A stretch of DNA of 64,000 nucleotides from Haematobia irritans (GCF_050003625.1 NC_134397.1:277878070-277942069), one strand, 5' to 3'. Positions 21,701 to 28,270 are shown, counted from the first letter of the stretch. The notes: generated by a model from the sequence alone, not told the origin. Numbers and translations: made by a program.

Positions 21701-23726
21701 TATGCAAGGCGGGCATGCTAACCATTGCAATGGTTAGGTTAGGTTAGGTCCAATGCATTGGTCCACGGTGGCCACTGGGTGTATGTTTCAAATACATGTT
21801 TAAATCGATAAATTAAACAAATTCGTGGCTATATATTAAACTTTGAAGAGATTTACTTTAGTGGAAGAAAAAAACCTTCGTTATATTAACGAAATGTGTC
21901 ATTAAATTTAAGCCAATGAAGCAAACTTGTTGATATAACAAAATTTCTCGTTATTATAATGAATTTTCTATTAATTAACGAAGCGTTTCGTACTAATATC
22001 GAATATTGCCATTGTCTTAATGATAATGTTTCGTTATATCAATGAAAAAAATTCGTTGGCTCAATTTTAATGAAGTTTTCTTTGCGTGACATAATAGCAT
22101 TAATAGATTTTTTTATGAAATGTTAGACACAAGTGTTAGAAAAATTACCCGCATTAAGATAACACCGAGAGAGGACAATCATCAGTCACTACCGTACACA
22201 CTAAGAAAACTCACATTAAAATTGAGCTAATGAAAATATTTATTAATATTACGAAACATTTCGTTGATTATCAAAAAATTCGTCGTATCAATGAGTTTGT
22301 TGCATCGGCTCAATTCAATGACACATTTTGTTAATATAATGAAGACTTTCCTACAAGTGTAAGTATCGTGAACATGATAAATAAACTTTGGAAATATAAA
22401 TTTTGACCAAAAAGTATACGTACACCCATGTCAAATTCATTGATTTACCTTGGTGGCCGCTATTAGAAGTGATAGTTATCTTCTAATATGCAATTTAGCC
22501 CTCTGTAGCTGAGGTGGTCTAATTTAGCAATATAGCTCAATAAAGAAATGTCAATTTCCAGCAAGTAGGGCCACCTAATTGTTCTATTTTTACAAGTTTA
22601 TTAGCTCAGTATGTAAACCACGGGATACAGTGCGTGATTGAGCTAAAGAAGTTATTTCTATTAATTTTGAGGCATTCGAATGGTATGTTGCCTACAGTCT
22701 ACACTATGATACAGAGGGTTAAGCAAACACTGACCGATGTGCGAAAAGAGAAAAGGTACTGAGAGCGATGCTTCGTACTTTAAGGTTGAGTTACATATCA
22801 TGCTTTTATCTGTGCGTTGGTTGATATTTTTCGGTGTGAAGCACTTTTACAAAAATGTTGCTTTCATAGAGAAAATTCAACTCTTCGGAAAATTCAAATC
22901 AAGCGGTGTCTGTCAGACTACGACGTCAGCTACATAGGTTTAAATGTTCAAGTTAACGAAATGAAATTATAAAAAAGAATAAAATTTTCCTTAACAGGAA
23001 ATTTTTTCTGATCAAAAATTTCGCACTTTGTTGTTTTTTTTAATTTGGTACATTTTTGGTAGAATTTTATATTTTTCGGTGTGAAGCACTTTTACAAAAA
23101 TGTTGCTTTAAAAGAGAAAATTCAACTCTTCGGAAAATTCAAATCAACGCATGGTATGTAACTCAACCTTTAGGAAGATATGCACGATTTGCGGTGCCTG
23201 TCAGACTACGACGTCGGCTACATAGGTTTAAATGTTCAAGTTAACGGAATGAAATTATAAAAAAAGAATAACATATTTCCTTAACTGAAAATTTTTCTGA
23301 TCAAAATTTTTTTTGTTTTTTTTTTTATGTGGTACATTTTTGGTAGAATTTTACTAAAACTTTGGTAGATCATTTTTAACTCAAGAGGCAACAGTGTTTA
23401 CAATAGGGATAATGGTTGTCATGTGATTTGAAAATAATCTACCAATTTAAAAATTCTTATTTAATTTTGTTACTATATTTCCATCATTTTCGGGTATAGG
23501 GTACAAATATTATTATGCTAGTCTTGTCGTACGTCAGCTGATATATGAATTTCTCTTAATCATTTTAGCAAACTATAATCAAAACAAACATCACTTAACT
23601 AAATAATAAGCAAATTTGCAAGGGGAAATACGTTGCTATTGCTGTTTTAGCGATATCAAGAAAACTGCGCAGACTCACCTGCATTTCAGCTAGCCTTGAG
23701 GTGGCAGCGACACCTTGTGACGCCAT
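171..23726 (-). CDS. ZC2HC1C: ZC2HC1C-like C2HC zinc-finger protein (spliced gene)
   Basis: Coding exons, 5' to 3' on the minus strand, are 23726-23679, 5596-5477, 2080-1436, 808-764 and 701-171. All junctions are phase 0 with GT/AG signals, giving 462 residues. The C-terminus holds two C-x2-C-x11-H-x3-C fingers at about residues 304-323 and 427-446. Between them is the family signature SNWRKKHEEFI, and the second finger begins NPDYIQCPHC. Exon 3 carries RRGVGIDRSHPLKP, which matches the conserved block I recall from vertebrate ZC2HC1C; this motif separates it from the shorter ZC2HC1A/B. The middle of the protein is Ser/Thr/Asn-rich and probably disordered. Family members are poorly characterised, probably zinc-binding proteins, and no catalytic role is implied. 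Intron 1 is 18 kb and full of transposons. The 3'UTR runs off the left edge. The ortholog name is an inference; the gene structure is read directly. Confidence 0.85.
764..808 (-). CDS. ZC2HC1C: ZC2HC1C-like gene, 45-nt micro-exon
   Basis: A TTTTTTCTAG acceptor precedes ACCACTACAAAAGCC, and the exon ends GTTATG before a GTTAGT donor. It encodes 15 residues, TTTKAVNGKPATFVM, in phase 0 at both ends. It is flanked by an intron of about 60 nt on its 3' side and one of 627 nt on its 5' side. Confidence 0.78.
809..1435 (-). other. ZC2HC1C: Intron of the ZC2HC1C-like gene
   Basis: Intron between the micro-exon and the large exon, with donor GTAAGA and acceptor TTTTTTCTAG. It is AT-rich and I see no recognisable element in it. 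Confidence 0.7.
1436..2080 (-). CDS. ZC2HC1C: ZC2HC1C-like gene, large central exon
   Basis: A 645-nt exon (215 codons) begins after TTTTTTTCAG with VRQMFEQRRGVGIDRSHPLK, the family block, and ends SSTKNPK before the consensus donor AAG|GTAAGA. The reading frame stays open 120 nt past the donor, so an unspliced reading would wrongly add an RKNIRSHTT tail. The exon is rich in Thr, Ser, Asn and Arg, suggesting a disordered linker. An acidic patch, FGEDLDEVDNLESE, lies near the middle. Confidence 0.82.
2370..3012 (+). pseudogene. Ty1/copia pol remnant (reverse transcriptase to RNase H)
   Basis: Broken plus-strand frames read GDANYYLGLDVFKDR, KYISVMLKEYEMEKAK, PTKED-stop-VELKWFLMYLK, then TGYANWAEDKVDRKLNFGY and SGHAENKHASLL. 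These are the standard order of the copia-type RT C-terminus (LGDANYFLG block, YLK block) followed by the RNase H start (ANWA-D-RKS-GY). Stops and frameshifts show it is dead. It sits in the 2081-5476 intron of the host gene. The open frame on the opposite strand at 2664-3032 is a shadow. Confidence 0.72.
3013..3560 (-). pseudogene. LINE (Jockey-group) ORF2 C-terminal remnant
   Basis: Minus-strand pieces read ALRTAVGCLRSTPLNHLYYP, then SRHNSYLSAINS and VCPICNQRPYDTRHLLACPA, ending LWTHPILVADFLDVDSS-stop at 3013. A C-terminal CP-x-C-x5-DT-x-H-L-x2-C block after the RT is typical of Jockey-group non-LTR retrotransposons. Frameshifts and stops are present. It abuts the copia remnant, and the 5' part is missing. 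Confidence 0.65.
3629..4795 (-). mobile_element. ITmD37E-type Tc1/mariner element, copy 1 (internally deleted)
   Basis: Terminal inverted repeats begin AAGGGTGATACGGTCAAAAT and continue into TTGGTCAA at both ends (one mismatch near the right tip). TA target duplications lie at 3627-3628 and 4796-4797. The length is 1,167 bp. The minus-strand transposase is interrupted after the second catalytic aspartate. Confidence 0.88.
3818..4650 (-). pseudogene. ITmD37E transposase, copy 1, catalytic Glu lost
   Basis: The frame starts at ATG 4650 (MPSKQASEQRIKILLAHREN), not at the upstream in-frame codon. A helix-turn-helix (YSHAKLAKLLKVAKSTVTNV) and AT-hook-like linker precede VVMDDETYVKADYKQLPGQ with the first catalytic Asp. 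WPDLASCHY carries the second. The sequence then jumps from SCHY straight to LKKTKKTAKDEQQ. About 40 codons are removed, including the PIEKYW Glu present in copies 2 and 3. It would be cut-and-paste inactive but may still bind DNA. Confidence 0.82.
4798..5476. other. Intron sequence, nothing recognised
   Basis: AT-rich intron DNA between the ITmD37E copy and exon 2. No coding block, array or terminal repeats seen. Confidence 0.5.
5477..5596 (-). CDS. ZC2HC1C: ZC2HC1C-like gene, exon 2
   Basis: A 120-nt exon (40 codons) lies between a TTAATCTTCCAG acceptor and an AAAG|GTAAGT donor. It encodes MRFQRKQLLEREQKKLAL and continues to NAIGNGK. The charged FQRKQLLEREQKK run is likely a short helix and resembles the FQKQLL block I recall near the N-terminus of ZC2HC1C. 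Its initial ATG could serve as a start in an unspliced message, but the upstream exons join in frame. Confidence 0.8.
6015..6176 (-). CDS. ZC2HC1C: Alternative first coding exon of the ZC2HC1C-like gene
   Basis: ATG at 6176 opens 54 codons beginning MYEDFQLRPRQRPTNDEFYR and ending LPPQRLSSSLD, followed by the consensus donor GAT|GTGAGT. The donor is phase 0, so it joins exon 2 in frame. A TAA lies five codons upstream of the ATG, and the sequence above it is purine-rich with no polypyrimidine tract. It is therefore read as a first exon, not an internal one. Without splicing the frame would stop after two more codons (VS). The surrounding 5.7-6.3 kb is GC-richer than its neighbourhood, as expected for a promoter and 5'UTR. 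There is no transcript evidence. Confidence 0.5.
6551..6619 (-). CDS. Possible cassette exon, 23 codons, hydrophobic
   Basis: A T-rich tract ending GGGTTTTGTAG is followed by an open 69-nt segment beginning QEWRYMSFYLTI and ending MYYKWK before a moderate GTAAAA donor. Both ends are phase 0, so it could be included between exon 1 and exon 2 of the ZC2HC1C-like gene. The hydrophobic core looks like part of a membrane segment, which does not suit that family, and an open run of this length can arise by chance. Confidence 0.2.
6620..7823. other. AT-rich intronic DNA, weak repeat traces only
   Basis: Around 6,780-6,880 there is a TTAATT-rich patch resembling the foldback element at 8,080. Otherwise nothing convincing is seen. 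Confidence 0.35.
7824..8077. mobile_element. Foldback/MITE-like inverted repeat
   Basis: Left arm 7,824-7,905 and right arm 8,003-8,077 are inverted copies. Both outer ends read GGCGATTTCGATT(A/G)GGAAA, then a GGTGCAA(C/T)ATTCTC block and a GACACT(A/G)TCATAG block. The arms are 55-75 bp around a short centre. No target duplication could be assigned. A fragment of the outer arm recurs at about 63,779. Confidence 0.55.
8080..8392. mobile_element. TTAATT-rich TA-target MITE, copy 1
   Basis: Begins CACACAAAAAAAATTTTTTC after a TA and consists of reiterated AATTAATTGATCCAATTAA blocks. It is closely similar along its length to the copy at 60,138-60,426. The right tip has drifted and ends near TTTCTGATA. 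Confidence 0.65.
8416..8623. mobile_element. MITE of the GTTTGTCTAAAATTTCG family, copy a
   Basis: Inverted halves: the left begins CACTGAAAGAAAAGTTTTC after TA. The right, reverse-complemented, reads CCCAAAGAAAAAATATCCC, with shared internal GAC-AAACGAA and AACGAAATT blocks. Related copies lie near 13.3, 15.6, 28.8 and 55.1-55.5 kb. Confidence 0.55.
8798..9138. mobile_element. Candidate MITE with inverted ATGGGAAAAAAT ends
   Basis: The left part reads ACACAAAAAAAAATAAAG then ATGGGAAAAAATTAACC. The reverse complement of the right part reads TTCACAGAAAAATAAC and later ATGGGAAAAAATATTTGG. Similarity between the ends is imperfect, and no target duplication was identified. Confidence 0.3.
9139..10053. 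other. Intronic DNA, nothing recognised
   Basis: No coding block, terminal repeats or arrays seen between the candidate MITE and the hAT relic. Confidence 0.4.
10329..10564 (+). pseudogene. hAT transposase N-terminus with BED zinc finger
   Basis: A genuine ATG opens MEPEGTTSKNSDSSESGF. A BED-type finger follows: VCVKCEPD, then NSTSNFISHLKRRHGK, giving C-x2-C and H-x4-H. BED fingers at the N-terminus bind DNA in hAT transposases. The frame reads EEYQS up to the TA where the rosa element is inserted, then resumes with the TAT codon at 11,497. Confidence 0.7.
10565..11496 (+). mobile_element. rosa-type (DD41D) Tc1/mariner element, copy A, inside hAT
   Basis: TA duplications lie at 10,563-10,564 and 11,497-11,498. 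The ends read AAGGGTGATTCTTTTGAG and, reverse-complemented, AAGGGTGATTTGTTAAGAG. The element is 932 bp. It is inserted within the hAT transposase frame in a TAT codon. The 5' part of the transposase gene is deleted. Copy B at 51,878 carries the same deletion and differs by only a handful of bases. Confidence 0.85.
10692..11390 (+). pseudogene. DD41D (rosa) transposase catalytic domain, N-terminus deleted
   Basis: A start ATG at 10,633 gives only MVSKRKMLSML-stop. The conserved frame resumes at about 10,692 with DLPQRRIFSEWALEKLAENP. All three catalytic aspartates remain: ILFSDEAHFW, MWFQQDGATCH and DLTPLDYFLWG. There are 41 residues between the second and third, hence DD41D. The helix-turn-helix DNA-binding part is missing, so no usable start codon serves the catalytic frame. 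It ends NEIIFKK-stop at 11,390. Confidence 0.85.
11497..11930 (+). pseudogene. hAT transposase fragment downstream of the rosa insertion
   Basis: With the rosa element and one TA removed, the frame continues YKRLKRSQAKEVMRNKCARD and LFELNEVVTKFVIDSLVPRV, which is the usual hAT segment after the BED finger. It breaks by frameshift near 11,670. Further fragments (SRRREIDKKNQSHVVETKLK and FFDFLSSTTDILSPP) are in other frames. Confidence 0.6.
12210..12432 (+). pseudogene. hAT transposase C-terminal dimerisation remnant
   Basis: The frame gives ECLSKYTAVKETFIKFNTPL, PSSAPV-stop, then RLFSYATMVN and HRLSDELFAKRVVLKSN. This matches the conserved hAT C-terminus (NTPLPSSAPVERLFS then RLSD-F). The Glu of VERLFS is replaced by a stop. 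Between 11,940 and 12,200 lies an odd tract rich in CGACGCAAAG/CGAAG words that is not coding. Confidence 0.65.
12890..13131 (-). pseudogene. mariner transposase N-terminal remnant
   Basis: From ATG at 13,131 the minus strand reads MELNRKHFRAIMLYN, then after a frameshift CIHELNSIFGDESPSRTSVY and YGKFSRGVTSLQAEF. This is the N-terminal HTH region of a mariner-like transposase. Nothing of the catalytic domain is seen. Confidence 0.7.
13295..13473. mobile_element. MITE of the GTTTGTCTAAAATTTCG family, copy b
   Basis: Flanked by TA at 13,293-13,294 and 13,474-13,475. The left end reads CACCCAAAGAAACGAAAATT; the right end, reverse-complemented, reads CACTGAAAAAAGAGTTTTC. It contains CTTCGTTTGTCTAAACTTTC. 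It lies 12 bp from the ITmD37E copy 2. Confidence 0.65.
13486..14741 (-). mobile_element. ITmD37E-type element, copy 2
   Basis: Both ends match AAGGGTGATACGGTCAAAAT; TA duplications lie at 13,484-13,485 and 14,742-14,743. The length is 1,256 bp. It is the only copy whose catalytic C-terminal half retains the full spacing. Confidence 0.9.
13680..14588 (-). pseudogene. ITmD37E transposase, copy 2, frameshifted
   Basis: Starts MPSKQEEQRINILLANREN at 14,588. The VKADY codons after DDETY are deleted. The frame ends at YTAKGEK-stop near 14,088, and about 20 bp around the CTCGL block are missing. The C-terminal half, open from about 14,030, reads WPDLSSCHYGKKAMEWYAAN and PELRPIEKYWAIVK. There are 37 residues between the second Asp and the Glu, which defines the DD37E family. 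Several indels make it non-functional. Confidence 0.85.
14865..15532 (+). mobile_element. mariner-like element, internal-deletion derivative
   Basis: TA duplications lie at 14,863-14,864 and 15,533-15,534. Imperfect terminal inverted repeats of about 28 bp: CGAGGGCAGTTCGGGAACTT on the left against TGAGAGCGGTTCGTAAACTT on the reversed right. The element is 668 bp. It keeps the transposase N-terminus and C-terminus but has lost the catalytic core. Confidence 0.8.
15043..15466 (+). pseudogene. mariner transposase, catalytic core deleted
   Basis: Reads MEKLEMRAVSKYLHKI, then after a stop GDATVKHWGAEFKRGRTSIE and EPRSGRPKTATT (the HTH and linker), then VHDMVLNDRR. It jumps directly to SDFYLFPNLKKILAGKRF and ends VSGNYIEK-stop. 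The first two catalytic aspartates are missing. The S-D at the junction corresponds to the third. Confidence 0.78.
15546..15714. mobile_element. MITE of the GTTTGTCTAAAATTTCG family, copy c
   Basis: Contains GCGTTTTCTTTTCTGAGGG on the left and GTTTATCTAAAATTTCGTTC near the right, ending TTTTTCTTTGGG. It starts only about 15 bp beyond the mariner derivative. The ends have drifted. Confidence 0.45.
15715..17335. other. Intronic DNA, no gene seen
   Basis: AT-rich, with a GC-richer stretch at 16,780-17,110 containing a TGTTGTTGTTTTG-like run. Open frames here overlap one another in several frames and have no recognisable domain. No terminal repeats seen. Confidence 0.4.
17336..17795 (+). repeat. 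29-bp palindromic tandem array, about 15 units
   Basis: The consensus contains TTTCTATAGAAA (a 12-bp palindrome) joined to ATTTTGTCAAAAT (near-palindrome), period 29 bp with slippage. The motif recurs at seven other places in this window. Confidence 0.9.
17796..18330 (+). repeat. Spacer repeat X between two 29-bp arrays
   Basis: Contains GAGGAATGTGGTAATTCCGA and CGTGCGTCCATCCAACCATC. The block at 18,138-18,330 is almost identical to 33,070-33,290, which is also embedded in the 29-bp array. A CTTTTCCTCTGTTGG block occurs twice (about 17,808 and 18,241), showing internal duplication. A short plus-strand frame reads VEDSDEECGNSETCVHPTIL, but no start or domain supports a gene. Confidence 0.6.
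18331..19335 (+). repeat. 29-bp palindromic tandem array, about 34 units
   Basis: The longest array of TTTCTATAGAAAATTTTGTC units in the window, same orientation as 17,336-17,795. Variants include TTTCTACAGAAATTTTT and TTTCTGTAGCAAATTTT. Towards 19,320 it decays. Confidence 0.92.
19336..21085. other. Intronic DNA, nothing recognised
   Basis: No coding block, terminal repeats or array. A short GC-richer patch near 20,690-20,890 has no assigned role. Confidence 0.4.
21086..21290 (-). mobile_element. Partial copy of the 915-bp tRNA-like composite element
   Basis: Starts after TA with CTCGCAAAGAAAAAAG, matching the right tip of the element at 45,345-46,259 in reverse. The CAGTCCATTTCC and GGTGATAAAA blocks are shared. 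It ends at a box-B-like GAGTTCAATCTC (reverse strand) where the SINE at 21,295 begins. Confidence 0.5.
21295..21697 (+). mobile_element. tRNA-derived SINE with CCTAA tail, copy 1
   Basis: The head carries box A-like TGGTGCAATGGTTAGCATG and box B GGTTCGATTCC at 21,347, the internal Pol III promoter layout of a tRNA. A body of about 250 bp (AGCGGTGGATTATCCCACCT ... GGCTATAAAAAGGAGGTCCC ... GGGCTGCCACATAA) leads to about 12 CCTAA repeats at 21,626-21,685. Other copies: 43,208-43,424, 43,425-43,531 and 60,442-60,798. Confidence 0.8.
21697..21775 (-). mobile_element. Inverted SINE head fragment
   Basis: Reverse complement of the SINE head (TGCAATGGTTAGCATGCCCG) immediately follows the CCTAA tail of copy 1, with a TTAGGTTAGGTTAGG run inside and GGTCCACGGTGGCC at the end. 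It looks like a rearranged second copy. Confidence 0.5.
21860..22091 (-). mobile_element. MITE of the TTCGTTATATTAACGAA family, copy 1
   Basis: Reiterated TTCGTTATAT(T/C)AA(T/C)GAA words. The right end, reversed, reads CACGCAAAGAAAACTTCATT, then AAAATTGAGCCAACGAA, matching the start of the copy at 22,197. Confidence 0.5.
22197..22357 (+). mobile_element. MITE of the TTCGTTATATTAACGAA family, copy 2
   Basis: Starts CACACTAAGAAAACTCACAT, then AAAATTGAGCTAATGAA, and ends with CGGCTCAATTCAATGACACA and a TTAATATAATGAA word. It is opposite in orientation to copy 1, which lies about 100 bp away. Confidence 0.5.
22824..23353 (+). repeat. Tandem direct duplication, 245-bp period
   Basis: Copy 1 (22,824-23,068) and copy 2 (23,069-23,353) both begin ATATTTTTCGGTGTGAAGCA, share GTCAGACTACGACGTC(A/G)GCTA and end GGTACATTTTTGGTAGAATT. 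Copy 2 has about 40 extra bases that include the reverse complement of a block just upstream of copy 1 (AAGGTTGAGTTACAT). Confidence 0.75.
23679..23726 (-). CDS. ZC2HC1C: ZC2HC1C-like gene, first coding exon
   Basis: ATG at 23726 in a good context (TTTGGCGATGGCG) encodes MASQGVAATSRLAEMQ, ending CAG before the consensus donor GTGAGT. Phase 0 joins it to exon 2. The 5'UTR lies above 23,727. A CTCAGTCTTCTTCCAG string just upstream (about 23,750) could be an initiator or the acceptor of a further 5'UTR exon. Confidence 0.72.
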
Positions 23727-25678
23727 CGCCAAATATGAACGAAGTCTGGAAGAAGACTGAGACAATGGTTGAAGTATCAGATGATATTGTTCTTGTTGTT
23801 GTTGTTATTTTAATTTGTATAAACGCCAGTCAGTTGAATAAGTTCTACCAAATCAGCCGTGTAAAGTTGATGTAACAAAAACCGATGGTAACGCGAATTA
23901 TTTTCTTTGGCACCAGCTCAATTGAAGTTAAATCATGAAGTCAAGTCGTGGTGTGTGACTAATGCCCGTTGTTACGCTTGCGCACACGTCCGTCTTTATC
24001 GAAACGTAGGTAGTAGCGTTCGGTTTATTGCAAAAAAAAAAAAAAATAAAAATCGACCGTTTGCTAAGGCGATCTGTAGTTGACTAAGTCTCCTTCTAGA
24101 GACCGCAGTCGTTTGATTGCGTGGGGGTGTGTGCGAGGCTTCTTACGCGTTTCGATAAAAATAGCAAACGTGAGTGTCGGATCGATAAGCTAACCAGGAA
24201 TGGAATAGCCGCCGCAAATTCAAATTGAATTGGCCCCCAAAAAATCAATGAAAGAGAGAACAACGGTGGTCTACGACGTCTGTTGTTGCTGCAGCTGCTG
24301 CTTCTGCTATGGACTGGCTGGCTACTTAACAACTTTTTCCAAATCAAAGTTAATTTTATTTATTGTCTTCAGGTTTTGTTTTTATTTCACTGATCTGCTT
24401 ATATTTTGATTTGGTTATGGAATGAATCATTCGACGATTGTTTGGCTCTAAACACGCCTTTTGTTATGATGGCTTGACTTATGAGTCGTTAATCTGTTGT
24501 CTTCCCCACCAAAAATACAAAGATGACAACACTTCTTTGTTATTGGCGTTCGCAGTGTTTTCAGTTCGTTAGAGCCAGAATATCTGTCTGCTTGGCAATC
24601 TTTCCGATCTGGTCGATGATCACGACGACTAAGCGACTTTTTATCTGAAATACTGATGATGATGATGCTGAAGTTGAGACTGATGCTCTTCTTTGCGCTT
24701 TGCTATCGCTGGAACGTGCTCACTCGTTCGTTAACCACTGTCAATTGTCTTGGAAATGAGGGTTCTGCTTTGTGTTTAGATAGTTCTATAATTTGTTGTA
24801 GTTGTTGTTGTCTGAATGGGACTGAATGACTCTTCTCCACCATTCACCCCCTTTGGTTCACTCAGTGTTGGTTATTCTTCAACAAATTTGTGAAGTTTAT
24901 GGCAATTATTTATCATTGGTTTCAAAGACCATTCAAGTGACTCTTTGGTGGTTTCATAAGCATTTTTTGTTTGTTTTGTTCCCCTGATGCTCTTGAGGAA
25001 GATGTTGTCTGGTGGTTATGGGGTTGTGTTTGAGTGCAGCTTCCAGATAATTTGCATGAATAGGAACAATGTTTTCGTTGTGTTTTGTGGCACTGTTTTT
25101 GAAGTTTGCTCTCAAGTGGAGTAATTTATTGAAATGATCTGGAAAAACAAAAGGCAAAAAAGGGGAAATGATGAGACAATGGCCGCAAGTATGCAAAACT
25201 TTATTAATTGATTTCAATTAAGGAATTTCCATGGAATGATTTACGTTTTTCATCTATTGATTTTTTATATTTCAAATTGAAAGTTTCCACATAGTACAAC
25301 AAATTGAGGTCTGCCGTAATATAGATATTTTAAGTTCTTGAGATGGAACTTACACTGAAAAAAACTGTGTACATATATTCCAAGATATAGATAGATTGTC
25401 GCTTAACCCATTTCCTGCCATTATACTCGCTTGAGTACAGAAAATTGAAAACATATAATATCGCAACATTTTGTTTATAAATGAAATTAGGCAACGTTTC
25501 TTTTATGTTTTTTTGTTTTTATATATTTTTAACTGAAGTTTTTTATATTTTTAACTGAAGTTCAGTGTAAATATATAAATGAATTTAACATTTTTCTTTT
25601 ATTTTAAATTGTCTTGGCGTGTAATGGGATAAGGACAATCAGCATTTCAAAGATTTTTATTTAAATGGAAATTAATGT
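23727..25678. other. Upstream region of the ZC2HC1C-like gene, no transposon seen
   Basis: This stretch lacks the repeat families found elsewhere. It is GC-richer around 23.9-24.9 kb, with short CAA/GTT and CTG runs typical of fly 5'UTR and promoter DNA. A TCAGTTCGTT initiator-like string lies on the plus strand near 24,559. No convincing coding exon was found; the open frames here have unlikely compositions. From about 25.25 kb it becomes AT-rich. Confidence 0.35.
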
Positions 25679-27157
25679 TATATACGGCCGTAAGTTCGGC
25701 CAGGCCGAAGCTTATGTACCCTCCACCATGGATTGCGTAGTAACTTCTTCTAAACACTGCCATCCACAATCGAATTACTTGGGTTGCGGCAAGTTATCTT
25801 AAAACCTCCTAACACCGTCTTCTAAATTATAAGTAAGTCCATACGTGGTATATATTAAATTAAAAAAGACCGATTAAATTCGTATATAATTCAGTTTGAC
25901 AAAATTTTCGATAGATTTTAATAAAATTTTCTATTGAAATAAAATTTTGACAAAATTTTCTATAGAAATAAAGTTTTGACAAAATTTTCTATAGAAATGA
26001 AATTTTAACAAAATTTTCTATAGAAAAAAAATTTTGACAAAATTTTCTATAGAAATCAAATGTTGGTAGATTATTTTTGGCTCGAGTGGCAACCATGATT
26101 ATGAACCGATATGGACCAATTTTTGTGTGATTGGGGATCGGCTATATATAACTATATACCGATATGGACCACTTTTGGAATGGTTGTTAGCGGCCATATA
26201 GTAACACCACGTTCCAAATTTGAACCTGATCGGATGAATTTTGCTCCTCCAAGTGGCTCCGGAGGTCAAATCTGGAGAACGGTTAATATGGGGGCTATAT
26301 ATAATTATGGACCGATATGTATAATTATGGACCAATTCTGGCACGGTTGTTAGAGACCATATACTAACACCATGTTCCAAATTTCAACCGGATCGAATGA
26401 AATTTGCTTCTCTTAGAGGCTCCGCAAGCCAAATCTGGGGATCGGTTTATATGGGGGCTATATATAATTATGAACCGATGTGGACCAATTTTTGCATGGT
26501 TGTTAGAGACCATAGACCAAAACCATGTACCAAATTTCAGCCGGATCGGACTAAATTTGCTTCTCTTTCAGGCTCCGCAAGCCAAATCTGGGGATCGGTT
26601 TATATGGGGGCTATATATAATTATGGACCGATGTGCACCAGTTTTTGCATGGTTTGAGAGACCATATACGAACACCATATACCAAATTTTAACAGGATCG
26701 GATGAAACTTGCTTCTCTTTGAGGCTCCGCAAGCCAAATCTGGGAATCGGTTTATATAGGGGCTATATATAATTATGGACCGATGTGGACCAATTTTTCC
26801 GTGGTTGTTAGATACCATATACCAATAACACGTACCAAATTTCAGCCGGATCGGATGAAATATGCTTCTCTTAGAGGCTCCGCAAGCCAAATCTAAAAGT
26901 GGACCGATATGGCCCATTTGCAATACCATCCGACCTACATCAATAACAACTACTTGTCCCAAGTTTCAAGTCGGTTGCTTGTTTCGTTCGGAAGTTAGCG
27001 TGATTTCAACAGACGGACGGACATGCTTAAATCGACTCAGAATTTCACCACGATCCAGAATATATATACTTTATGGGATCTTAGAGCAATATTTCGATGT
27101 GTTACAAACGTAATGACAAAGTTAATATACCCCCATCCTATGGTGGAGGGTATAAAA
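25679..27157 (+). mobile_element. DINE-1/Helentron-like unit A
   Basis: The left module reads TATACGGCCGTAAGTTCGGC, then CTTATGTACCCTCCACCATGG. A short 29-bp array lies at 25,905-26,060. Tandem repeats of about 153 bp follow at 26,110-26,890. The conserved right module has ACTACTTGTCCCAAGTTTCA, a GACGGACGG microsatellite, ATCGACTCAGAATTTCACCA, and ends CCTATGGTGGAGGGTATAAA. The CCCTCCACCAT/ATGGTGGAGGG ends are inverted. The GACGGACGG core next to a GATCGACTC block recalls fly DINE-1/mini-me elements; the family assignment is an inference. Confidence 0.65.
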
Positions 27158-27981
27158 AGTTATTGTACTACGATATATAATACACTGATATAAATGCAAT
27201 TAATTTTTGAATTTTCTTTATGAAAAAGTGTACCACCTTTTATGGTTTGTAGCACTTTTTTGCCCCAAAATTAACGGACTGTCACTATACTTAACGTAAC
27301 CTAACATTGTATCTATAAAATTAATATTACAACCAAAAAACTTTTAATTTAAGGAGATTTATTAATAATAATATTTTTCTGTTGTTTAATAAAATTTTTG
27401 TATTTTTATATTTCGTAAATTGCAGTTAAAAGTCTATAGCCCTATGTGGGGCTCAAGAGAATTTTCTATGTTTCACTTTTTATTGGACTTGAAATCGCCA
27501 ATATTTTTGGTTCATATTTTCATCCAGATCAAATTGTTCGTAGACAAAAAGGGCAAACAATTTTTGATTATCTTAATATAGTTGTTAATGTCATATATTT
27601 TTTTTCGAAAAATGTTGCCAAAAAGAAATATGCATGTTGTTTGGCATAGTTATGGCTAATACAAAATTTTTATCACATATTTTCCTAGTTTTCACTTTTA
27701 GCAAAATGACTTATTTCGTTGGGCAATTTGTTTTTTTTTCTGATTTCATGTATTCACTTCACGTTGTAAAGTTACGTACGTAACCCATTTATATAGTTTC
27801 CTTATCAGTGTGATATATGTACCAAAATGCAATAGATATTTTTGCACAACACAGTTATAAGTATAAATGGACACGAGTGTAGGTCGCATATCCTTGCGTG
27901 CCATAGGTACATTTGGTTTTTTTGTTTACAACACGCCTTCATATACCTAAAGTAAGCTGTTAGTCTAGCTGAATTATAGCA
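27158..27981. other. AT-rich DNA, nothing recognised
   Basis: No coding block, array or terminal repeats seen. Confidence 0.4.
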
Positions 27982-28270
27982 TTAACCTATACAAGCAATG
28001 GAAATTTCTTTAAAAAAGGAATCATATGCGTATGATTAATATAAAAATGGAGCAATTTTTATAGAGTATACATTTTGCTAAAAAAATCTACATTCTGCTG
28101 AACGTTGAACCTGTCGGAAATTTTAACCTATACAAGCAATGGAAATTTCTTTAAAAAAGGAATCATATGCGTATGATTAATATAAAAAATGGAGCAATTT
28201 TTATAGAGTATACGTTTTGCTAAAAAAAATCTATATTCTGCTGAACGTTGAACCTGTCGGAAATTTTAAC
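27982..28270 (+). repeat. Tandem direct duplication, 141-bp period
   Basis: Two nearly identical units beginning TTAACCTATACAAGCAATGG (from about 27,983 and 28,124), each ending GAACCTGTCGGAAATTTTAAC. A few bases of a third unit follow. Copies differ by one or two single-base indels and few substitutions. Confidence 0.8.

Noticed and set aside
24096..24347. 83-codon minus-strand frame upstream of the host gene
   Set aside because: Composition is Ser/Arg/Leu-rich and domain-free; it is better explained as promoter or 5'UTR DNA.
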